Positions 50,757 to 60,827 of a DNA stretch of 64,000 nt are shown piece after piece. The stretch covers positions 1-64,000 of the forward strand of contig JAQTXA010000013.1 of the NCBI GenBank assembly GCA_028689025.1. Reading direction: 5' to 3'. The notes beneath the pieces were generated by a model. That model saw nothing but the letters and a program-made list of their open reading frames with translations, ran no database searches and was not told the origin of the DNA. The DNA is from Aliarcobacter sp. (GTDB lineage Bacteria; Campylobacterota; Campylobacteria; Campylobacterales; Arcobacteraceae). Every line of letters begins with the position of its first letter. The first letter of the stretch is position 1. The translations under genes were made by a program, and so were the position numbers.

Positions 50757-51797
50757 CTATTTTGTTTTATATCTTTCTATCATTTCACTCACATGTTTAT
50801 CAATCGTTTGGTTATAACGTCTAAGAATTTTTAATAAAAATTCAAAAAGCATAGGATACATTAGCATATTATTAAATACTTTATAGATAACATTATGTAA
50901 CATACCTCTTGAATTTTTTATTTGTAGATAATAGTTATCAATTAATCTTTTTGCAACAAATAAATTTGAAGAATATTTGACCTGATAATAAATATCAATA
51001 GAAACTTTATAATCATTATGCGCTGCAAATATATTTTCAAGTTTTAAATAATATTCTTTTTTTAAATTGTAATTAAAATTCTTAAATGCACCGACCCCTA
51101 ATCCAGCAACCATTCCATAGGAATAGCCAATTTTTGGAGGGACATAATCTACAATAGAGTATTCAGAAAGATAAATGCAACTATGTTTATTATAATATAA
51201 TTCATCTATTAACATAATCAAATGTGGTACATATGTATTTAAATATTTATAACCTATTTCAATTCTACTTTTAAAATTTGTCATCCTATACAAACCATTT
51301 GATAAAAATATATAACTATTAAAAGATTCATAAGACACAGATAAGGCGGAGATAAACTCTTCTAAACTTTTTATATATTTAGTAGACTTATCAACTTCAA
51401 GACAACAATCTTTTGATTTGAATTTAACAAATGAAACTTCTGCATTCTCTTTCAATTCATATATTGTTTGTTCGATTGTATTAATTGCATCACTATGAAT
51501 GTAATCATCATCGGCAAGTAACCACATCCACTCTGTAGTACATAATTCAAAAGCTCTTAAAAAATTTGCAGACATACCAATATTGTTATTATGACGAATA
51601 AATATAATTTTTCTATTATCTATAAATTCTGCAATACTAATATTTTCAGAACAATATAATTGTAAATTCTTTTCTGAAGCATTATCCAATACGTAAACTA
51701 TTGTTCCTTCTTGAATTTGAACTGATAAACTTAATAAAACATTCAGTAATTTAGATGGTCTATTATAAGTTGGAATAAAAATTGATAAACTATTCAT
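50757..51797 (-). CDS. GT2-family glycosyltransferase
   Basis: LSIFIPTYNRPSKLLNVLLSL; WMWLLADDDYI DxD. Confidence 0.9.
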   Translation of the reverse strand: MNSLSIFIPTYNRPSKLLNVLLSLSVQIQEGTIVYVLDNASEKNLQLYCSENISIAEFIDNRKIIFIRHNNNIGMSANFLRAFELCTTEWMWLLADDDYIHSDAINTIEQTIYELKENAEVSFVKFKSKDCCLEVDKSTKYIKSLEEFISALSVSYESFNSYIFLSNGLYRMTNFKSRIEIGYKYLNTYVPHLIMLIDELYYNKHSCIYLSEYSIVDYVPPKIGYSYGMVAGLGVGAFKNFNYNLKKEYYLKLENIFAAHNDYKVSIDIYYQVKYSSNLFVAKRLIDNYYLQIKNSRGMLHNVIYKVFNNMLMYPMLFEFLLKILRRYNQTIDKHVSEMIERYKTK

Positions 51798-51801
51798 TTT
51801 A

Positions 51802-53136
51802 CTATCTTTTATTAAGAATGAAACATTTTACTTGTTTTATCATATAACTAATAGCATCCTCACCCATTCCAGGATATAATCCTATCCAAAAACTATCATT
51901 CATGATTTTATCTGTTACTTTTAATTCACCAACTATTCTATAATCCGTATTCAAAACCATACTATCAAACATTGGATGTCTTGTCATATTTCCTGCAAAA
52001 AGATTTCTCGTTTGTATTTTATTTGCTTCAAGATACTCTACAAGCTCATTTCTTGAAAAATTCACACCATCTTTTAAAGTCATCATAAATCCAAACCAAC
52101 TTGGATCTGAATTTGGTTGAGTTTCAACTAAATGAAGTTCTTCTAAATCTTTTAATCCATTAAATAATTTTTTTTGATTCTCTTTTCTTTTCTCTACAAA
52201 TGTTGGGAATTTTTCAAGTTGGGCACAACCAATAGCTGCTTGCATATCTGATACTTTCAAATTAAACCCAAAATGAGAATATACATATTTATGGTCATAA
52301 CCTTTTGGAAGAGTTCCAAAACTTTGTGAAAACCTACATCCACAAGTATTATCTATACCACTTTCACACCAACAGTCTCTTCCCCAATCTCTCATTGAAA
52401 GCATAATCTTTTTAAGAAGTAAATTATCTGTATAAGTAGCTCCACCTTCACCCATTGTCATATGATGTGGAGGATAAAAAGAGCTTGTTCCAATATCTCC
52501 CCAAGTACCAGTTGGTTTCCCTTCATAAGTAGATCCTAATGCATCACAATTATCTTCAATAAGCCAAAGATTATGTTTATCACAAAACTCTTTTACAGCT
52601 CTAAGATTAAATGGATTTCCTAAACTATGAGCTATCATTACAGCTTTTGTTTTAGAACTAAGTGCAAGTTCAAGTTGAGTAACATCAACATTTGCATAAA
52701 TTAAATCCATATCTACAAATACAGGCACTGCTCCATACTGAACTATTGGAGCTACAGTTGTCGGGAATCCAGCAGCAACAGTGATAACTTCATCACCTCT
52801 TTTTACTTGTCTCTCTTTTAATAATGGCGATGTTAATGCATAAAAAGCAAGAAGATTTGCAGAACTTCCAGAGTTTACTAAAAATGACCATCTAACACCA
52901 AGAAATTTTGATAATTGTTTTTCAAACTTTTTAGAATAATCTCCATAAGTTAGCCAAAAATCAAGTGAACTATCTACAAGATATTGCATCTCTGTCTCAT
53001 CAAATACACGTCCAGCATAGTTTACTCTACTTTCACCATCTACAAACTTTCTTTCTTGAACTGGTTTATGCACTAATTCATAATATTCTTTTGTTTTATT
53101 TAGTATTTCTTGTTTTAATTGTTCTGCTTGTGTCAT
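51802..53136 (-). CDS. rfbH: CDP-6-deoxy-4-keto-glucose-3-dehydrase (RfbH/DdhC, E1)
   Basis: SSFYPPHHMTMGEGGATYT (His instead of PLP-Lys), DWGRDCWCESGIDNTCGCRF Fe-S cysteines, GYDHKYVYSHFGFNLKVSDMQAAIGCAQLEK. Confidence 0.95.
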   Translation of the reverse strand: MTQAEQLKQEILNKTKEYYELVHKPVQERKFVDGESRVNYAGRVFDETEMQYLVDSSLDFWLTYGDYSKKFEKQLSKFLGVRWSFLVNSGSSANLLAFYALTSPLLKERQVKRGDEVITVAAGFPTTVAPIVQYGAVPVFVDMDLIYANVDVTQLELALSSKTKAVMIAHSLGNPFNLRAVKEFCDKHNLWLIEDNCDALGSTYEGKPTGTWGDIGTSSFYPPHHMTMGEGGATYTDNLLLKKIMLSMRDWGRDCWCESGIDNTCGCRFSQSFGTLPKGYDHKYVYSHFGFNLKVSDMQAAIGCAQLEKFPTFVEKRKENQKKLFNGLKDLEELHLVETQPNSDPSWFGFMMTLKDGVNFSRNELVEYLEANKIQTRNLFAGNMTRHPMFDSMVLNTDYRIVGELKVTDKIMNDSFWIGLYPGMGEDAISYMIKQVKCFILNKR

Positions 53137-54020
53137 TAGTTTTCTCCTATTGTTTTAATAATTGCTTCTTCTAAAGTATACATTTGTTCCCAACCAGGAA
53201 CTAATTGAGAGCTTTCAAGTGGAATCATAACTTCTCTATTCCTATATGCTCTTGCACCCCAGTTTATATTCAGATTTCTATTTGTAACTTTTTTAAATAA
53301 AATTGATAATTGTTTTAAAGTCATGCGTTGCTTTGAACTAACTACATAGCTTCTATTATTATATAGTTTGCTATTTTCACTTTGTAAGTTATTTATCATA
53401 ACTTTAAAAGCACTTACTACATCATCAATATAGCTTATATCTATAATCTGTTCACCTTTAGACATGTCTAGTGTTTCATCTAGCCTAGAATACTTATCCC
53501 ACAAATTAAAAATTTTAGGTCTTGTATCATTTGGACCAAAAGTATCGTTAAGTTTAATAGTTGTAAATATAATATCTGATGTTTGAGTATAATACACAGC
53601 AATCTTCTCAAAAGCTTCTTTTGTTGCAGCATAAAAATTCACTGGATTATAATCTTCATTTTGATAATTTTGCCAAAAAGTTCCAGTATTTAAAAACCAT
53701 TTTACACCACTCTGCTTACTTAATTCTAATAAGTAAGTACCATAATTAATATTACTATCTATTAAATTACACAAATCACTTTCTTCATGCTCAACTAACA
53801 CATTTGAAGCAAAATGTACTACTCCGATAATCTTGTTTTCTTGAAAAACATTATTTATATTTCTAAAGTTATCAAATTGTTTTATCTTACAATTTAATGA
53901 TTTTAAATATTCTATATCACTTGTAGCTCTTACAAGTGATATAATATCAAAATCATTTTGATATTTTTTAATAAATTCTCTTCCAATATATCCAGTTCCA
54001 CCAGTAACTAAAATAGTCAT
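53136..54020 (-). CDS. NAD-dependent sugar reductase/epimerase (RfbS/RfbJ-like)
   Basis: ILVTGGTGYIGREFI; NTGTFWQNYQNEDYNPVNFYAATKEAFEKI; next to rfbFGH. Confidence 0.82.
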   Translation of the reverse strand: MTILVTGGTGYIGREFIKKYQNDFDIISLVRATSDIEYLKSLNCKIKQFDNFRNINNVFQENKIIGVVHFASNVLVEHEESDLCNLIDSNINYGTYLLELSKQSGVKWFLNTGTFWQNYQNEDYNPVNFYAATKEAFEKIAVYYTQTSDIIFTTIKLNDTFGPNDTRPKIFNLWDKYSRLDETLDMSKGEQIIDISYIDDVVSAFKVMINNLQSENSKLYNNRSYVVSSKQRMTLKQLSILFKKVTNRNLNINWGARAYRNREVMIPLESSQLVPGWEQMYTLEEAIIKTIGEN

Positions 54021-55135
54021 TAATTACCTGCCCACTCTATATTTTTTACTTTTGCATCTGCTATGAAGTTCACTAAATCGTTATGAGTTAAAATATTTTT
54101 ATTTTCTTCATAATAGGATTTATACCATTTTACTGTTTTTTCAAAAGTAGTTTCACTATCCCAAACATCTTTCCATTTTAAAAGAATATGAGCTTTTGAA
54201 CAGTCAAGTTTTAAAAGATTTGCTTCATGTAATTGCTTTTCATCTTTATTAATTTCATAATTTATTTTATCCCAATGTTTTTTTACATGATTAACTACTT
54301 CTTCAACTGTTATACTTCCCTCATCGCTAGGTCCAAAGTTCCAAGCTTCACCAAACTCTACTTTTTCTTCAAGCAATTTTTGACCAATATGAAGATATCC
54401 ACTAAGTGGTTCAAGTACATGTTGCCATGGTCTCGTTGCATATGGATTTCTTATACTTACTTTTTTATTTTGAGATACAGAGAGCATAATATCAGTTATA
54501 AGTCTATCTTGGGCCCAATCACCACCACCTATTACATTTCCAGCTCGGCAAGTTGCTAATAAAGTAGTATGTGATTTCTTATATTCTTTAATGTTAAAGT
54601 AAGAATTTCTATAAGAATTTGCTAATAAATCTGCACATCCTTTAGATGAGCTATATGGATCATATCCACCCATTGGGTCATTTTCTCTATATCCCCATAT
54701 CCATTCTTTGTTATCGTAGGCTTTATCACTTGTAATATTTACAATTGCTTTTACATTAGCTTTTTTACATGCTTCAAATACTTTTAGGGTTCCCATAACA
54801 TTTGTTTCATAAGTTTCTATTGGATTTTCATATGAAAATCTTACCAGTGGCTGTGCTGCTAAATGAAATACAATATCTGGCTTATAGGCTTCAAAAGTTT
54901 TATTTAATTTGTCTAAATCTCTAATATCACCTATGATAGAATCGATATCAAGATTTAAAAGTTCTATATGATTGGGTGTGGTAGGAGCTTCAAGTGAATA
55001 TCCTACAACTTTTGCACCCATTATTGTAAGCCAATAAACAAGCCAAGAACCTTTAAACCCAGTATGCCCGGTTACTAATACTATTTTGTTTTTGTAGATT
55101 CCACTAAAAAGATTTTGCATTACCAAGTTTTCCAT
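54020..55135 (-). CDS. rfbG: CDP-glucose 4,6-dehydratase
   Basis: IVLVTGHTGFKGSWLVYWL; FHLAAQPLVRFSYENPIETYETNVMGTL; DPYSSSKGCADLLANSYRNSYF. Confidence 0.95.
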   Translation of the reverse strand: MENLVMQNLFSGIYKNKIVLVTGHTGFKGSWLVYWLTIMGAKVVGYSLEAPTTPNHIELLNLDIDSIIGDIRDLDKLNKTFEAYKPDIVFHLAAQPLVRFSYENPIETYETNVMGTLKVFEACKKANVKAIVNITSDKAYDNKEWIWGYRENDPMGGYDPYSSSKGCADLLANSYRNSYFNIKEYKKSHTTLLATCRAGNVIGGGDWAQDRLITDIMLSVSQNKKVSIRNPYATRPWQHVLEPLSGYLHIGQKLLEEKVEFGEAWNFGPSDEGSITVEEVVNHVKKHWDKINYEINKDEKQLHEANLLKLDCSKAHILLKWKDVWDSETTFEKTVKWYKSYYEENKNILTHNDLVNFIADAKVKNIEWAGN

Positions 55136-55893
55136 GGAGCTTTTCCACTATCCCAAAGTTTATTAAGATCATTTTTATCTTTTAGACTATCCATAGGTGA
55201 CCAAAATCCCTCATGTTTATAGGTAAAAAGTTCACCATCAAGTGCCAAATTTTTTAGTGGTGCTTGCTCAAAAACAGTTTCATCACCTTCGGTGATATAA
55301 TCAAACACTTTAGGTTCGCATACAAAATATCCAGCATTTATCCAATGCCCATCACCTTTTGGTTTCTCTTTAAATTCTTGTACTTGATTATTCTTGTCTA
55401 TATTTAAAGCTCCAAATCTTCCTTCTGGTAGATGTGATGTCAAAGTGATAGCTTTTCCATGAGATTTATGAAATTTCACAAGTTCTTCAATATTAATATC
55501 ACTTACTCCATCTCCATAAGTAAGCATGAAAGGCTCATCACCTACTATTTGTTGTGCTCTCTTTATACGACCACCTGTCATACTATTGAGTCCAGTATCT
55601 AATAGTGTGATTTTCCAAGGTTCACTAGAATTATTTAATACTTCCATTTTACCAGTTTGTATGTCTATTGTCACATCACTCTGATGTAGAAAATAATTTG
55701 CAAAATATTCTTTTATATAATAACCTTTATATCCAAGAAGAACAACAAATTCATTAAACCCGTATTTACTATAAATTTTCATAATATGCCAAAGAATTGG
55801 CTTGCCACCTATTTCAACCATTGGTTTAGGTCTAACATCTGTCTCTTCAGATAATCTTGTCCCGTACCCACCTGCTAGCAATAAAACTTTCAT
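55120..55893 (-). CDS. rfbF: Glucose-1-phosphate cytidylyltransferase
   Basis: MKVLLLAGGYGTRLSEETDVRPKPMVEIGGKPILWHIMKIY; LTYGDGVSDI. Confidence 0.97.
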   Translation of the reverse strand: MKVLLLAGGYGTRLSEETDVRPKPMVEIGGKPILWHIMKIYSKYGFNEFVVLLGYKGYYIKEYFANYFLHQSDVTIDIQTGKMEVLNNSSEPWKITLLDTGLNSMTGGRIKRAQQIVGDEPFMLTYGDGVSDINIEELVKFHKSHGKAITLTSHLPEGRFGALNIDKNNQVQEFKEKPKGDGHWINAGYFVCEPKVFDYITEGDETVFEQAPLKNLALDGELFTYKHEGFWSPMDSLKDKNDLNKLWDSGKAPWKTW

Positions 55894-57104
55894 TTTTTTT
55901 CACCTTTCTTTAAATTTGAATGATATGTATCATGTGTCTCTATTAATAAATCAGTAAATTTTTGGGCTACGGGGAGAAAATTATAATTTTTAACAATAAA
56001 TTTCCTAGCATTTTCTCTCATTATTTCAAATTCTTCAAAATCCATATTACCATACTCCATTATTTTATTCCTAAAATCTCCACTATTTTCTTCTGTAAAA
56101 GTCAATGCATTATTAGAACTTGCACGTTGACAATTAATCTCATTTTCTTCAAACAATACAGGTAAGCAACATGCCTGTGCTTCAAAAAAACTCATACTAC
56201 ATTGTTTTGGATATATTGCAATATCTGCCATTTGATAAAACTTAAGTAAATCATAATAAGTTTGAGTGGGATATCTTAGAATTTTATTTTCTGATGATTG
56301 AAATAATTCTTCAACTTGATTTCCTATCTCTTTATCTGTATTTCCTATAATAACAAAAACAATGTTTTTATTATTGAGTTTAATTTCTTTTTGTATTGAC
56401 TCAGCAAAAAAATAACCACCTTTATATTTATCAAGCTTACCAGCATATAATACAACGAAATCATTTTCATCAATATTATTTTGTAATCGCATCTCTTTTT
56501 TAGCCATCTCATCTGGCTTAAAATAATTTATATCTGTTCCTAGTGGAAATAAGTTTGTTTTTTCTAAAGGTATTCCTAAACATTTTTCAACATAATCCGA
56601 ATCAACTACCCTTACAATAGGAATATTGTGTTTGAGAATCAATGGAGTTATGAATTTTTTATAAAAAAATCGAAATACATGCTTTAGTTTATTTTCAGAT
56701 GCCATCTCAAGCATATGGCAATCCATAATCATGGGATATTTTTGCTTTTTATATCTCAAGATAAATTGAATTCCAACTAATGTATCTTCACCATGAACAA
56801 ATGCTATATCTGGATTCAGTGAATCAACTACTTCAAATAACTTATGAGTATAAATTGATCTACCACTATAATAAGCAATAATGGGAACCCTAATAATTTT
56901 AACACCTGTTCTCTCATAAAATTTTCTGTCTTTCTCTTCTATATCATCTTTACCAAAAAAAGAAGTCAAATAATCAGGCATTTTATCTAGCTCTGATGTA
57001 ACTATAAATAGTTCATGTCCTTGTTCAGTTTGTAATTTTGATAAAACATTTGGTTGATATCCTGCATCAGGATGTATAAAATCCTCTATGTGTACTATTC
57101 TCAT
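55890..57104 (-). CDS. GT4-family glycosyltransferase
   Basis: HIEDFIHPDAGYQPNVLSKLQTEQGHEL; FVVLYAGKLDKYKGGYFFAESI; ADIAIYPKQCSMSFFEAQACCLPVL. Confidence 0.88.
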   Translation of the reverse strand: MRIVHIEDFIHPDAGYQPNVLSKLQTEQGHELFIVTSELDKMPDYLTSFFGKDDIEEKDRKFYERTGVKIIRVPIIAYYSGRSIYTHKLFEVVDSLNPDIAFVHGEDTLVGIQFILRYKKQKYPMIMDCHMLEMASENKLKHVFRFFYKKFITPLILKHNIPIVRVVDSDYVEKCLGIPLEKTNLFPLGTDINYFKPDEMAKKEMRLQNNIDENDFVVLYAGKLDKYKGGYFFAESIQKEIKLNNKNIVFVIIGNTDKEIGNQVEELFQSSENKILRYPTQTYYDLLKFYQMADIAIYPKQCSMSFFEAQACCLPVLFEENEINCQRASSNNALTFTEENSGDFRNKIMEYGNMDFEEFEIMRENARKFIVKNYNFLPVAQKFTDLLIETHDTYHSNLKKGEKK

Positions 57105-57108
57105 TCTG

Positions 57109-58191
57109 TCATACTTTCAATATAAATTCACAAATTCTTTTAGAAGCTTGTCCATCACCATACAAATTTGCATTTGAATATTTATTGCTGAACTCAGAAC
57201 AGTTTTTAAAAGTTTTTAATATATTCTCTTTATCTGCTCCAACTAATACATTTGCTCCAATTTCAACTAACTCTACCCATTCTGTTTCATCACGTAATGT
57301 AATACATGGTTTTGAAAAGAAATAAGCTTCTTTTTGCAAGCCTCCACTATCAGTTACAACAACACTACAATTATCAATTAACCATACCATTTCTAGATAT
57401 CCAACAGGATCAATAATAGTAATATTTTCAGTTTTTAAGTTTAACGCTTCAGCCATTTTCTTTGTTCTTGGATGAAGTGGCAATATAATTTGCATTTCAT
57501 TTGCCATCTCAGAAAGTGCTTCAAATATATTCTTTAATTTTTTTGAATCATCTGTGTTTTCTGCTCTATGAATTGTGCATAATACAAATTTTTTACTGAT
57601 TTCAAGAGTAGGTTTTACTGCCATTTTTTTATAAAATAAAGCACCATCTAACATTACATCACCAATATTTACGATATTTTGTTGCTTATGTGCTGCAGTT
57701 TCAAATGGAAAACCTTCTGCTTTTAAATTTTTAATTGCTGTATCTGTTGGGCAAAAAAGAATATCACTTACCCTATCAGTTAAGATACGATTAACCTCTT
57801 CTGGCATCTTCATATTGAAGCTTCGAAGACCTGCTTCTACATGTGCCAGTTTAATATGAAGTTTTGATGCTACAATTGCACCTGCCAAAGTTGAATTAGT
57901 ATCTCCATACACCATAATCCAATCCGGATTTTCTTTAAGTACAACCTCTTCTATTTTTTCTATCATTTGCCCCGTCATAGCACCATGAGATTTTCCACCG
58001 ATTCCTAAAAAATAATTAGGCTTAGGAATTTGCATCTCATCAAAAAATACATCACTCATATTAGAATCATAATGCTGTCCTGTATGAACTATAATTTCAG
58101 TTATTTGCTTATATTTCGCTATTTCACGACTTACACTTCCAGCCTTTATAAATTGTGGCCTTGCGCCCAAGATAGTAACAACTTTTATCAT
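57109..58191 (-). CDS. UDP-sugar 2-epimerase (WecB/WbpI-like)
   Basis: VVTILGARPQFIKAGSVSREI; DSNMSDVFFDEMQIPKPNYFLGIGGKSHGAMTGQM; HVEAGLRSFNMKMPEEVNRILTDRVSDILFCPT. Confidence 0.88.
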   Translation of the reverse strand: MIKVVTILGARPQFIKAGSVSREIAKYKQITEIIVHTGQHYDSNMSDVFFDEMQIPKPNYFLGIGGKSHGAMTGQMIEKIEEVVLKENPDWIMVYGDTNSTLAGAIVASKLHIKLAHVEAGLRSFNMKMPEEVNRILTDRVSDILFCPTDTAIKNLKAEGFPFETAAHKQQNIVNIGDVMLDGALFYKKMAVKPTLEISKKFVLCTIHRAENTDDSKKLKNIFEALSEMANEMQIILPLHPRTKKMAEALNLKTENITIIDPVGYLEMVWLIDNCSVVVTDSGGLQKEAYFFSKPCITLRDETEWVELVEIGANVLVGADKENILKTFKNCSEFSNKYSNANLYGDGQASKRICEFILKV

Positions 58192-58255
58192 ATAGTCTCC
58201 CTTTTATTGTTATATTTATACTTCTTATCATAAGGATATTTAGTTGCTTTTTTCA

Positions 58256-59539
58256 TTATATCTCTACCTTTAACTGTTTTTTATTCTTAATTTGAAGTAA
58301 TAGTAATACCAACAATCCACCACCAGATAGCATTGAAGTCATTAATGGTACATTTAATAATGCCTGCCAATAACCTACTAAAAATAAACATAAAAAATGT
58401 GGCGAATAAAATCTAGAAATATTATTTAAAATAAATAAATATATACTTAAAAAAAATGTAGCTAGCAATGGACCACCAACACCAATTGCTGCAAAACCAT
58501 CACTAGACCAAAAATTTGCATTAAAATTTGCATCACTAGTGCCACTATATTCTATTCCTATCATTTGTCCTAATGAATAGCTACCGTATGGATAATTACT
58601 AAATAAAAAATTAATAATATTAATATGACCATAGTATGTATATTCATGCTCTGAGAAAAAATCGTAATATGTAACTAAAGTCCAACCTGGTGTTCCAAAA
58701 GTACGTATAAATGTCATAGATTTGAGATACAATAATGGTATTTCATTTGGTATAAAAATAATCAGGAACAACATAAATACTGTACTATAAAGTAACATAT
58801 TTTTTAAGAAATCTCCTTTTTTTTTATATAAAAAATTAACAACCAATATAGTAACTCCCATCAAAAGAGCAAGTTTAGCCCCAGTTGCTGAGTAAATTGT
58901 TATACCTAATACAAATCCGATAAATATGTAACTATATTTTTTCATTACAATACCTATAGCAAAAAAATAAGGTATAAAAACATATGTTTGCCAAAGTAAC
59001 ATATAATCTAATATGAAGCTAGTTTCTATTGCATTTGTTTCAAATCTTAGATCATATACATCTCCAAAGGAAACTATTCTCATAGATTTGTAGTATGTCA
59101 AAACAATAAGTACTGTTGTTATGATTGTTAAACCTATTACAATATTATTGAATTTTTGACTAGGGAGTATTACTTCATGATTTACAGATACTTTTGATAC
59201 TTTGCTTGAAACATAAAATAATATACTCATAGAAAGTAATAACACAATTTGTGCAACCACTAAATCTAAAAAAGTATATTTCCACATGAACATCAACATC
59301 AATTGTCCAGGGAGATAACACATTATATATATAAATGCTATGCCATAATATGCCGCAGTTGGCTTATTTTTATAAAATATTAATGGGAAAATTAAAAATA
59401 AATATGTAAGTAAAATACTTTCAATATCTGGATTATTATAAAGATAATATGCATACTCATACACTGGATTAATAAATTCAATATATGCATAATGAAAAGT
59501 TATTGAAAAAGAAAGTACAAGAAGAATAAGTTTAATCAT
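58256..59539 (-). CDS. O-antigen polymerase Wzy-like membrane protein
   Basis: About 10 or more TMs, position beside flippase and glycosyltransferases; family not resolvable by eye. Confidence 0.7.
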   Translation of the reverse strand: MIKLILLVLSFSITFHYAYIEFINPVYEYAYYLYNNPDIESILLTYLFLIFPLIFYKNKPTAAYYGIAFIYIMCYLPGQLMLMFMWKYTFLDLVVAQIVLLLSMSILFYVSSKVSKVSVNHEVILPSQKFNNIVIGLTIITTVLIVLTYYKSMRIVSFGDVYDLRFETNAIETSFILDYMLLWQTYVFIPYFFAIGIVMKKYSYIFIGFVLGITIYSATGAKLALLMGVTILVVNFLYKKKGDFLKNMLLYSTVFMLFLIIFIPNEIPLLYLKSMTFIRTFGTPGWTLVTYYDFFSEHEYTYYGHINIINFLFSNYPYGSYSLGQMIGIEYSGTSDANFNANFWSSDGFAAIGVGGPLLATFFLSIYLFILNNISRFYSPHFLCLFLVGYWQALLNVPLMTSMLSGGGLLVLLLLQIKNKKQLKVEI

Positions 59540-59570
59540 GATACATACCTTGTAAAATTATATATAATAT

Positions 59571-60827
59571 TCAAAACTCTGCCTTTGCCACTTTTCTAAT
59601 AAACAATCCATAAAGTATGTATAAAATAGAAACTGAAATAGATAAAACTGTTATAAAATCATAAATAGTTGCGAATTTAAATACAAAGATAAGTAACAGG
59701 GTATTTACAAAAAGAAAAAAATTAAAAAACATATAATATTGTTGTTTTTCCATTATTGAGTCCGTGATACTAACAGCTGAAACAATAAAATTCACAGCAA
59801 ACATTGGTGTTAATATTTTTGCATAAATACCTGCTTCTCTCCAATCTTCACCAAAAGCAAAAGCAAAAACATCCTCTATTATAAAATAAATAATACTGAA
59901 GATTGGTAAAGAAATTAAAAAAAGCTTTTTAACTGTTGCATCAAATGTGTTGATTATCTTACCTGTTTTATTTTTTTCATCTGTAGCATGCTGAAAAAAC
60001 ACTTGTGCAATACTTGAACCAATCAATGCACTAGGACCACCTAGTGCTCTTTGTGCAATACTATAAAATCCCAAAGTTGATAATGAATAAATTGTTGGCA
60101 ATACTAATGACAATAAATTACCAGCCCCAACATTCAATAATGTTCCAGGTAGCGAATATAATGGAAATCTTTTATATCGTTTTAGATAAAACTTAAATGT
60201 TTTATCATCCCATTTACTTAAATCATATTCATTTCTTACTTTTTTCATTAGTCCAAATATAGATGCTATATGAGAAGCTATTTGACCAGAGATTAGCCCA
60301 ACTGCACCACTCTTCACAAATCCAATAGTCAACTGTAAAGATGACATTGCTACAGCTTTGTAAATTTGAGCTTTTGCAATATCAGAATATAATTTTTTTC
60401 TTGTATTGAGATATGACAAAATATTAAAAAGACCTATCATCCAAACTACTAATGGCACAAAATATAACCAATAGCCAATTTCTTTATTTTTTAATAAACT
60501 AGTTATTCCATTATTATAAATTACAACAGGAAAAATAAGTAATATTGAAATTATGGTAGCTATTATTAATCCTAAAGCAGCAATACCTATAGCTTCTTCA
60601 TCTCTTTCTGGCATCATAATAGCCAAGTCATAACGACCACTAATAACTGTTCCTAATAAAATTGTTATTGAAACAAATAATGCTAACACACCAAACTCTT
60701 CAGGAGTGTAAAGCCTTGTTAAAATTGGTGTGATGGCAATTGGAATTGCTTGTGCTATTGTTGTACCAGTCATCAAAGTTAGAACATTACGACCAAATTC
60801 ACTTTTTGGTTTGAGTTTAGATATCAA
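59571..60827 (-). CDS. Polysaccharide flippase Wzx-like (MOP superfamily)
   Basis: LTLMTGTTIAQAIPIAITPILTRLYTPEEFGVLALF; SRYDLAIMMPERDEEA-like. Confidence 0.88.
   Translation of the reverse strand: MISKLKPKSEFGRNVLTLMTGTTIAQAIPIAITPILTRLYTPEEFGVLALFVSITILLGTVISGRYDLAIMMPERDEEAIGIAALGLIIATIISILLIFPVVIYNNGITSLLKNKEIGYWLYFVPLVVWMIGLFNILSYLNTRKKLYSDIAKAQIYKAVAMSSLQLTIGFVKSGAVGLISGQIASHIASIFGLMKKVRNEYDLSKWDDKTFKFYLKRYKRFPLYSLPGTLLNVGAGNLLSLVLPTIYSLSTLGFYSIAQRALGGPSALIGSSIAQVFFQHATDEKNKTGKIINTFDATVKKLFLISLPIFSIIYFIIEDVFAFAFGEDWREAGIYAKILTPMFAVNFIVSAVSITDSIMEKQQYYMFFNFFLFVNTLLLIFVFKFATIYDFITVLSISVSILYILYGLFIRKVAKAEF

Noticed and set aside
51802-53136. Ordinary PLP aminotransferase
   Set aside because: His replaces the PLP lysine (PPHHMTMGEGG) and Fe-S cysteines are present, so it is an RfbH-type dehydrase.
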